Assembly (NCBI GenBank): GCA_947652605.1
Contig: CANTFG010000129.1
Span: 124,001-188,000 of the forward strand
DNA from: Elmis aenea
Taxonomy: Eukaryota; Arthropoda; Insecta; Coleoptera; Elmidae
Direction: 5' to 3'
DNA: 64,000 bases
Part shown: positions 56,768 to 64,000 of the stretch, one piece after another
Layout: every line of letters begins with the position of its first letter
Position numbering within the stretch: position 1 is the stretch's first letter
Notes under the pieces: model-generated
The model's database searches: none
The model's input: the letters and a program-made list of their open reading frames with translations, nothing else
What the model was told of the DNA's origin: nothing
Position numbers and translations under genes: made by a program

Positions 56768-57318
56768 GATTGTTTAAATTCTTAAATAAGTTACAAACTT
56801 GCATATTTTTTTAAATGAAAACCATAGTTGGTTATGACATAAAAAAGCATTTTTTTTCTCTTTTCAATAATATAAGGTTTAATATATTTATTTTGATATT
56901 CAGGCTCCAAACAAATAAAATTCATCAAAAAGTCCCTACAAAGCTATTAAAGAGTGCCATGAAACAAAAAACATTTTAGTTCTGTCATTTAACGCAAATT
57001 TTAACTAGTGTAAAAGTAAAAAATTAAATCAAAAATAAACCAAAATGTATTAATTTTTAAAAAGCAGCTTTCGTCTAATGATTATGGTACAGCTTTTTTT
57101 ATTTACTAGGCTATATAAATCAAAATAATTAGAAAATAAAAACTGTAAAAAAGTCGACGTTTAAGTATTACAAAATTATTTTTACAATCAATTTATTTTA
57201 CTCATTAGTTCAACGAATAACAAAAATAACATGAAATTTGTAATTTTTTAAATCGAATGTTTAATTATTAAAACAAAATATTTAAAGACTATAACAGATT
57301 ACTGTAAGATTAATAGAA
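56768..57318 (+). repeat. Direct duplication, copy A
   Basis: It matches 58339-58650 and then 59572-59781 in order: GTTTAAATTCTTAAATAAGT, the box AACCATAGTTGGTTATGA, AATATAAGGTTTAATATATT and GTCATTTAACGCAAATTTTA. Copy A lacks the mariner found in copy B and so shows the empty target site (GATTATGGTACAGC). Confidence 0.88.
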
Positions 57319-58338
57319 GGTTTTTGCATACGATGTGTAAAATTTATATTAATTTTTTGACACCTTTAACTCAAAAATCACAAAAGTTGATATAAAAGGT
57401 TTCCATTCTTCACCATAGATATGGCCTCCAAATCTAGGGGTTGTACAAAAAAAATATAACGTGAAAATAATCCAAAAATTCTAAAATAAAAATCCTTAGA
57501 AACATTGTGGGTGCCCTATGGTTTTATAAGGAATGACAATCTATTTATGAAATATTAATTCTTATGGTTAAATAATGAAATGTAAGCCATTCTATTTTTA
57601 CACCTACAAACCCATCTCAAACGACGTAAGTAAGATATTTTTGCATTTGTTGTTAGTAGGTGTGGGAGTAAAAATAACTTGCTTCTAATTAAAGTCTTTC
57701 ATCATTAAAGCAAATCTTTGCTATGCCTTTTTAATAAAAAACATGTACCTATAAACAATTTATTGTCACGTTTTACGCTGGATGCCACTTATTTTGTTTT
57801 TCTGTACCTATAATGTCAAAGAGACATATTAATGGTATCTAAAATCCATCAGTTATCTTCAAGATAGATAAGTTCATATTTATTATTTTACTGAAAAGTT
57901 ATATAAAATCGATCTGTTTATTCTATATATACAGTTAGGAGCACGAGGAAAAACATGTACCTACTAAGTTACCTAAGTTTATTGAATCACAAGAAAGTAA
58001 ACATTGTTATGCTGATTAAAAACTTTACCCTTACATTAACAGATTCTTTTAAATACAGAGTTATATCCGTCTTACAATTTGTAGGTAAATAGAATTATTA
58101 CGTATACATCATTTTTTAATGAGGGTATTACTATTCTTGTTTTGCTTAGCAAAAAAATGAAGTAGGGTGAAAAATAGAGATTATAATTTTTTGCAATATA
58201 ATTACTGCAGTGACCTTTGTCTAATCCAAGACAGAAGAAGCCCATCGACATTTTGATTTCTGCTCAGTTGTGAATCCAGGGGAACATTTAAAATAGAATA
58301 TTTTACCCACTATAAAATGAAAACATTCGTTTGTGTTA
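57319..58338. other. No gene recognised
   Basis: AT-rich spacer between the two duplicate copies, without motif. Confidence 0.5.
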
Positions 58339-58652
58339 ATATAGTTTAAATTCTTAGATAAATTACAAACTTGCATTTGTTTAATGGAAACTATAGTTGG
58401 CTATGACCTCATAAAAAAGGATTTTTTCCCTCTTTTCAATAATATAAGGTTTAATATATTTATTTTGATATTTAGGCTCAAATCAAATAAAATTCATCAA
58501 AAAGTCTCTACAGAGCTAAAGAGTGCCATGAAACAAAAGACAATTTAGTTCTGTCATTTAACGCAAATTTTAATTAATATAAAAGTAAAACATTAAATCA
58601 AATAAACCAAAATTTATTAATTTTTAAAAAGCAGCTTTTCGTCTAATGCTTA

Positions 58653-59571
58653 TAACGGGTGGCGCAAAAGTCATCACCCTATCGAATGATGGTCGCATTT
58701 TTGCAAATGAGATCTTAACTCATCGCGATTTAGACATTTGTGAAGTAAACAAAGGCAGAATACACTTAGACAAACAATGGATCGCTATACTCGTCAAGAA
58801 CGAGGAATAATTGTGACAATGTTTTTGACAAATAATCGGTCGGTGGTTTTGGCTCAACGTGAATTTCGTCGTCGATTTCCTGGTCGTGTGGCACCAACTG
58901 GTTAAACAGTGAGGCGTTTAGCCGCTCGCCCCGAGAAGACTGGCTCAACACGGGACCGTAGCAGATCTGGTCGGCTCCGGAGCAGCCGTTTAGTCAAAAA
59001 ATACTCCTGTGTGGCTGCAGATGTCCAAAAAGACCCTGAAACAACCACCAGGCGACGGACGACGCAATTGGGCATCAGTAGACGGTCTTACCAGCGAATT
59101 TTATTGAAAGACTTGAGGATGTTTCCCTGCAAAGTGCAAACCACACACACAGAACGAAGGACAATGGACATTTTGAGGCAAGCATTTACCGGACGCTTAC
59201 TTTCTCGTTTTGGCGATTTGCACTGGCCCCGCAAGATCACCCGATTTGTCAGTTTTAGACTTCTTTCTTTGGGGATTTTTGAAATCACGGATCTATACGA
59301 ACAAACCATAAACCTTGGAAGCCCTAAAGGAGAACATCCTACAAGAAGTGATCAATTTATTGGCAGATCGCAGATGAAAAATGCTATAAAACGAGCCCAA
59401 ATGTGCATCAACTCTGGCGGCGGCCACTTGACTGATATAGTATTCGCGACTTAATGGAAAAAAATTTAAATGTCTAAATAAACATAATCAATAAACAGAA
59501 CCAATTATTTTTATTTACAAACAAAGTTACTGCCTTAAGAAATTAAGTGAGGACTTTTGCGCCACCTTGTA
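58653..59571 (+). mobile_element. Internally deleted mariner, GGTGGCGCAAAAGTC ends
   Basis: ACGGGTGGCGCAAAAGTCAT on the left and GACTTTTGCGCCACCTTGT on the right are mirrored over about 18 bases, with TA on both sides. Total about 0.92 kb against about 1.3 kb for a full mariner. The empty site is preserved in copy A at about 57090. Confidence 0.93.
58777..59454 (+). pseudogene. Mariner transposase with central deletion
   Basis: The ATG at 58777 starts MDRYTRQERGIIVTMFLTNN, the helix-turn-helix region of the DUF4817 type, followed by one stop (TAA after VAPTG) and RLAARPEKTGSTRDRSRSGR. The middle with the first two catalytic aspartates is gone. The last block, ARSPDLSVLDFFLWGFLKSR, is present in another frame (near 59235). 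It is more GC-rich than the mariner at 37 kb and belongs to a separate lineage. Non-functional. Confidence 0.88.
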
Positions 59572-59787
59572 GTACAGCTTTTTTAATTACCTGGACTATC
59601 TAAATCAAAATACTTAAACAATAAAAACAATACAAAAGTCGACTTTTGAGTATTACAAAATTACTTTTATAACCATTGTTCTGTTCAACAAACAACAAAA
59701 ATATCATGAAATTTGTAATTTTTAAAATCGAATATTTAATTAAAACAATATATTTTAAGATTATAACAAATTACTATTAGTTTAATA

Positions 59788-60050
59788 GTCGATGGTGGCT
59801 GGTTGGTAAAACAACCTAACTTGTAATCGGGAGGTCCTGGGTTCGATTCCCAGGGTCGACTGTCATTGTAGAGGTTTCAGGTGGTTTCCTCTATGGTTAA
59901 GGCAAATGCTGTGGCAGTACTTCCACCTATCCTTGCCCATCCTTGACTATCCACATCCCTACCCATTATCCTTGTACCTCTTACGACTGAAGAGGGGGTC
60001 AACCCCCCTATAGCAGTCTACGCGCGAGCGGAACAACCACGTGACCTTTG
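59788..60050 (+). mobile_element. tRNA-derived SINE
   Basis: A tRNA-like head (59788-59861) has an A box TGGCTGGTTGG (59796) and a consensus B box GGTTCGATTCC (59840), the polymerase III promoter. The cloverleaf is partly foldable: GTCGA pairs with TCGAC, the T stem is CCTGG/CCAGG, and the anticodon loop CTTGTAA points to tRNA-Thr(UGU). The body (GGTGGTTTCCTCTATGGTTA, AAGGCAAATGC) recalls a central block I associate with insect SINEs. No poly(A) or simple tail is clear, and the 3' limit is approximate. Confidence 0.83.
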
Positions 60051-60084
60051 ACCTTGAAAATTACAAATTTCATGATATTTTTGC

Positions 60085-60341
60085 TCTCTAAGAATTTAAA
60101 CAATATTGAAACAAATAAATGTTTTCATTTTGCGTAAAAAAATCTAAAACTTTTTTCCCAAAAATATTTTTGTACCATCAAGTATAACCGAGTTATTAAC
60201 GATTAAAAAAATGCCTATTTTGATTTTTGTTTATTATCTAGCGTGCTATGGAAATTTTTAAAAACATTAAAGCATCACTAAATAGGTCTCAGAAAGACGA
60301 ACAATTTGTCTAATTTAAACTTCTAAGTGGAACACCCTGTA
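60085..60341 (-). repeat. TACAGGGTG-ended MITE arm (mate family at 12135)
   Basis: In reverse it starts TACAGGGTGTTCCACTTAGA, followed by AGTTTAAATTAGACAAATTG and TACTTGATGGTACAAAAATA, as at 12135-12360. Its end shares the TA with another short end (TACAGGGTTTG) at 60340. Confidence 0.78.
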
Positions 60342-60527
60342 CAGGGTTTGTATTTAAAGTAAAAAAGCTACACATCGGTGCGCAGAAACCAAACACTCTG
60401 TATAGCTGAAAATAATTTTAGATTATGTAACCTATGATCTCCAACAAATTGTGTCCGAAAACTTTTTTTCTATTTTGAATAATACAGCAGCTATGAAAGA
60501 AATACGCGTTAAGTGAACACTCTGTAT

Positions 60528-61707
60528 TAGTGATTGCAATACTGGTATACCGGTATACCGAATACCGGTATACCGTGCCATTTTACAATACCGAAATACC
60601 GTCTCATTTGATGGTCTAATACCGGTATTCGGTATTAATATTATATTTTTTAAATTCGATTTTTATTATTTTATAATTGCAGTCTGCCATAAATAAAAAA
60701 ATAGCAATAAATGCAAAACACAAAATTGAGCTACAAAATGATGTATTTAAGTTAATTAAAAGAAAGATGATATTATTAGAAGACGAAAGAATATTGCAAC
60801 ATTGGAATATTTGTTGTTATTTCAAAGGCTTACTATTAAAAAATGTTGCAATTTCTCTTAACTTTATCAAAAATTCTTAATAACTCGAAAATTATTGCAG
60901 ATAGGTATAGGAAACGCTAATATAGATTGATGTAGAATTTACTTTTAAATTAGAAAACGAAAAAAAATTTGGGCATTGTATTTGAAAAAAAACGAGTTTT
61001 ATTGGTCTGAAATTGTATTAAAAGAAAATTAAATTTTGGACACCCTGTAAGTAATGCATCGATTGCAAAAATTCTTCTATGCATAGTCTAAATTTAAGCG
61101 TTTTTTTCTTCAAAAATGGCGGCGATAGATAATATTAAGCATTACGATGAAAATCAAAAAATTTCAAAAAAGTCCAAAAATCTAAAAACTACTGCACTTA
61201 GGTATAGGGTATGCTATTAATAGTCCCTCTAAAATAACGTGTTAAATCCAAAAATGCAATAAAAAATAGACCATTGCATTTGAAATAAGAAAGTAGACGT
61301 CAAGTTCCGGTATTTCCGGAAGGGTCGCCATCTTGAAAATATGTTCATTAAACAGCTCAGATGCAATTATGGTCATAACCAAAATTTCAGAGCAATACCC
61401 TTTTTCATTCTTCATATATTTTTAATGCCCGGTCCCAATCAATTAGGTACCCTGTATATCTTCAGTTTTTTGTGTCCATATTTTTTTACAGATTATGTAA
61501 TTTTTTAAGTTTCTTTATTTTATGTAAATTTGTGTTTTGACATTATACTTGCTATATGTACATATGTATAAAATGCATATATTGTATTTTCAAAATTAAT
61601 ACTTTTTTTAAAAAAGCAATACCGGTATTAATACCGGTATACCGGTATTACTTGCGAATAAATACCGAATACCGGTATTGAATTTTGGTCCGGTATTGCA
61701 ATCATTA
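60528..61707. mobile_element. hAT-type MITE/relic with 8-bp target duplication
   Basis: CTCTGTAT (60520-60527) recurs at 61708-61715. The ends are TAGTGATTGCAATACTGG and its near-perfect mirror (CCGGTATTGCAATCATTA). Many ACCGGTAT/GGTATACCG words lie next to both ends, as subterminal binding motifs do in hAT elements. The interior has a 67-codon open frame at 60677 and ends of TACAGGGTG elements at about 61038 (ACACCCTGTA) and 61456 (TACCCTGTA). No transposase is recognised. Confidence 0.88.
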
Positions 61708-61715
61708 CTCTGTAT

Positions 61716-62287
61716 ACTACTCGTATATTTAACTTATTAAAAATTATTGTTCATGAACTGTTTTTGTAATTGCTAATAAATTATTCATGTTTTTCAGTGT
61801 AATACAAATTGTTTTTAAAGTTACGAAGATCATATCCATTAAATGCTTGTAAGCAGTAAAACCTTTCAGCAACTTTCAACCTGGAAACGGCTGTAAGATG
61901 CAAAATTAAAAATTTAATCATCATATAACTCACTAAAATGCACATCGGTGCAAAATTTCACACCGTTTTACGATATTAAATGATCATTAATAGGCCCATG
62001 ACTTCTGCGAACAAACTTTAAAGTTCATTGCCTTTCTGTAATTTAGGAAGTTTGCGGCGGCTCCAAATCCAATAAACCGGATAGGTAATGTAAGAACAAT
62101 GCCGAAGTTTTGTTTCACGCTGTTGAAACAACTTTCGCTGAACGTTTAACTCGAGAAGCGGGGTGTTCATTCAAAAATGTAACTTTTGAAGGATTACCCG
62201 GATGTAAAACAAGTAATCTGATTTAATTATAAAATAAAACAATAATTCAATTGTAATTTAGTACGCTTGTTGTATTAAACACAATAT
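61716..62287. other. No gene recognised
   Basis: AT-rich and featureless by eye. Confidence 0.5.
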
Positions 62288-62556
62288 TGTCGCGGCTCTT
62301 ATTGAGATCGGGCCAAAATGCCCAGGGGCGGCGCTGAATTATGGGGGCTAAGCTCTAACATACTCACTCGCTCAATGAAATGACACACTCGCTTGGCATA
62401 AAATATATTTATTAGATAAACAAACACTTAACTACAAAAACTGATACAACTAATGTAGATAATTAAAACAAACCGCGGGGCGCAACTCTAAATATTTAAA
62501 CCGAACGCAACTAGAGAACTTACTTCGCAACCGGAAAACCGCTAGAAGCTCGACCG
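62288..62556 (-). repeat. Possible LTR-like stretch
   Basis: GC-richer. On the minus strand a TTTAAATATTT box is followed some 100 bases later by AATAAATATATTTTATGCC and then a GC-rich end closing with CGCGACA. This resembles the R-U5 end of a solo LTR cut by the Harbinger insertion at 62557. No second LTR or PBS was found. Confidence 0.3.
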
Positions 62557-62945
62557 TAAGGCCGTTTTCATACACGACGGCAATACCGCTGCCGTTGCCG
62601 CCAGCGGTAGCGGCATCAGAAGTCCGAGTCTTTCACAAACGACGGCATTACCGCTGCCGCTGAATAGTTTGTTTTTAGTTGTGACGATAGAAAGATGTAT
62701 GCTGCTGTCAACACACGTTATCTCCTTGGGCTAATTTACCTTAGGAAGTACAGATGTAATAAAAATAAAAGAAAATACTAGGTTCATCCCCTTTTAAGCG
62801 TGCGATATTTGGAAGGAAGTTTTTAGACTTTGTTTAAAAAACTTAGAGAAGATCAATCAAAATTCTTTAATTACTTTCGAATGAGTGCCAATACGTTTGA
62901 TATTCTGGTGCAATTAGGTATTACAAACAAGTATTAAGCACCAGG
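62557..62945 (+). mobile_element. PIF/Harbinger element, 5' part
   Basis: TAA (62557-62559, the usual 3-bp target) precedes GGCCGTTTTCATACACGACG, a Harbinger-like end followed by GC-rich ACGACGGCA(A/T)TACCGCTGCCG repeats. A HARBI1-like start follows. No right end was found, so it is truncated at about 62945. Confidence 0.75.
62695..62943 (+). pseudogene. HARBI1-like nuclease, N-terminal fragment
   Basis: From the ATG at 62695 it reads NTRYLLGLIYLRKY, a stop, VHPLLSVRYLEGSF, a stop, TLFKKLREDQSKFFNYFRMS and ANTFDIL. This is the conserved beginning of Harbinger nucleases. Two stops and the absent catalytic part make it dead. Confidence 0.82.
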
Positions 62946-63117
62946 ATACTAGAATTGAAGGTGTCGTTTGTTAATGTGGCTATTTTCCAGCCTAGGGGAA
63001 ATCTTACGATAAAAAAACAGTTCTTGTAAAGGGGGTTTTAAAAGTATTTCGTAATTTTTAATTTTACCAAAAATATTTAGAAGAATGTTTAATAGACCCC
63101 AACATATATGTACATTG

Positions 63118-63760
63118 TACAGGGTGGCCTATTTTCGATGCCCATATCTCGGTAATTATCAGAGATAGAAAAAAAAAACTATGTACGTGGTCTAGATTTC
63201 TTTTTTTGACACGAATTCATTGCCGATTTTTGATATCTTTTTTAATTTTCGAAACATAGCCAAAAACCGATTTTCGACAATTTTCAAAAATGGTAAATAT
63301 CTCGCTTAAACAAAAAGATAGAGAAAAAATCTAAAGATATTTTTGGCATGGTTTTTTTCCTTAATAAGATAGCGATGTTCAATTGTTTTTTACTCATACT
63401 AATATTGATTTATTACACCTAACTTTGTTATTTTAAATGGCAACCATAAGCAAATTATATATTTTTGAAAAGTGCAAAAAATAAGCTTTCGATTTATGTC
63501 ACAGCCAACTATGGTTGCCATTTAAAATAAGAAAGTTAGGTGTAATATATCAACATTCGTATGAGCAAAAAAAATTGAACATCGCCATCTTATTAAGGAC
63601 AAAAAACCATGCCAAAAATGTCTCTAAAGTTTTCCTCCATCTTTTCGTTTAAGCGAGATATTTAACATTTTTGAAAATTGACGAAAATCGGTTTTTGGCT
63701 ATATTTCGAAAATTAAAAAAGATATCAAAAATCTGTTCACGAAATATAGGCCACCCTGTT
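63118..63760. mobile_element. Fold-back MITE, TACAGGGTGGCCTATTTTCG ends
   Basis: The two arms mirror each other through CCTAACTTTGTTATTTTAAA, the TTGAACATCGC-type and TTTTTGGCATGGTTTTTT words, meeting near 63470. The right arm lacks about 79 bases near its tip. The interior box AAATGGCAACCATA (63435) and its mirror (63503-63523) lie on each side of the centre, 316 bases from the left end. No coding. Confidence 0.92.
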
Positions 63761-63802
63761 TTTATATATTATATAACATACATGTGAGACTACAATTTTA
63801 CA

Positions 63803-64000
63803 TAAACAAATAATAATAATAATAATAATAATAATGTCTTTATTGCCATAAGAAACAAACAAACAGTACAACAATATTATTACATATATGTTATATGGCA
63901 ACCGCAAGGCGTAGTTCAATCCATTGTCTAGAACAATGGGATTGCTCTTCCACTCAACCTTGTTTGAAGGTACATTCAAAATAAAAACTTATAATAATAA
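63803..64000 (-). mobile_element. 3' end of another LINE with (TAA)n tail
   Basis: The (AAT)n run at 63808-63835 is the tail; the reverse strand shows GGCAATAAAGACATTATT just before it. The remainder is non-coding 3' UTR running out of the window. Its sequence differs from the 10-kb LINE, so it is another family with the same tail type. Confidence 0.75.

Larger units (their letters stand above)
58339..59781 (+). repeat. Direct duplication, copy B (interrupted by a mariner)
   Basis: Same order of words as copy A, with the insertion at 58653-59571. The interior box is at 58382 (TAATGGAAACTATAGTTGGC). Bases 58313-58365 also mirror 60085-60130, so this copy may be the inside of a larger TACAGGGTG element ending at 60341. 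Confidence 0.85.

Noticed and set aside
59788..59861. Functional tRNA-Thr gene
   Set aside because: The anticodon stem has a mismatch, the D region is abnormal and SINE body sequence follows directly; it is a SINE head.

Overview
This window looks like AT-rich insect genomic DNA, perhaps from a beetle; the beetle part is a guess. The grounds are an errantivirus-type retrovirus remnant, several LINE clades, mariner, piggyBac, hAT and Harbinger relics, a tRNA-derived SINE and a very high load of fold-back MITEs. I recognise no complete host gene. Almost every long reading frame belongs to a mobile element, and the rest reads as intergenic or intronic sequence. One 200-N assembly gap lies at 4516-4715.

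Layout. 1-3477 is the 3' part of a gypsy/errantivirus element: the pol end with integrase, an env-like frame, the polypurine tract and the 3' LTR. 4716-5900 is a gap-truncated mariner with a very long terminal repeat; its sister copy is complete in outline at 37314-39607. 7038-10134 is a LINE with an intact 931-residue endonuclease/reverse transcriptase, and a second 3' end of the same family lies at 55464-55696. From 12 to 21 kb the sequence is dominated by palindromic MITEs. 22-24.3 kb holds three transposase or RNase H relics. 26, 34.6, 36, 42.6-43.5 and 48.7-51 kb hold 3' fragments of RTE-like LINEs; the last is split by another LINE that made a 9-bp target duplication. 31-33 kb carries two MITEs between two clusters of a CCGATTAATCGG-like motif. 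52.7-55.9 kb is a nested stack: a 3.2-kb element with perfect 28-bp ends, an inner inverted repeat, and inside that a piggyBac relic bounded by TTAA. 56.8-60.3 kb is a diverged direct duplication carrying a deleted mariner and a tRNA-Thr-like SINE. 60.5-61.7 kb is a hAT MITE with an 8-bp duplication. 62.6 kb has the start of a Harbinger element, 63.1-63.8 kb another fold-back MITE, and the right edge a LINE tail.

The most unusual theme is a network of elements whose ends read TACAGGGTG. They insert at TA. Members otherwise different in sequence carry the same interior box, near AAATGGCAACCATAGTTGGC, at about 316-337 bp from the end. The mariner at 37314-39607 has the same ends and box, so it or a relative may have mobilised them. 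This is inferred from reading alone; no search or alignment could be run.

Possible host signals are few and weak: a CpG-rich TATA/initiator stretch followed by a splice donor on the minus strand near 48.1-48.35 kb, an open exon-like stretch at 42057-42175, and another at 19319-19540.
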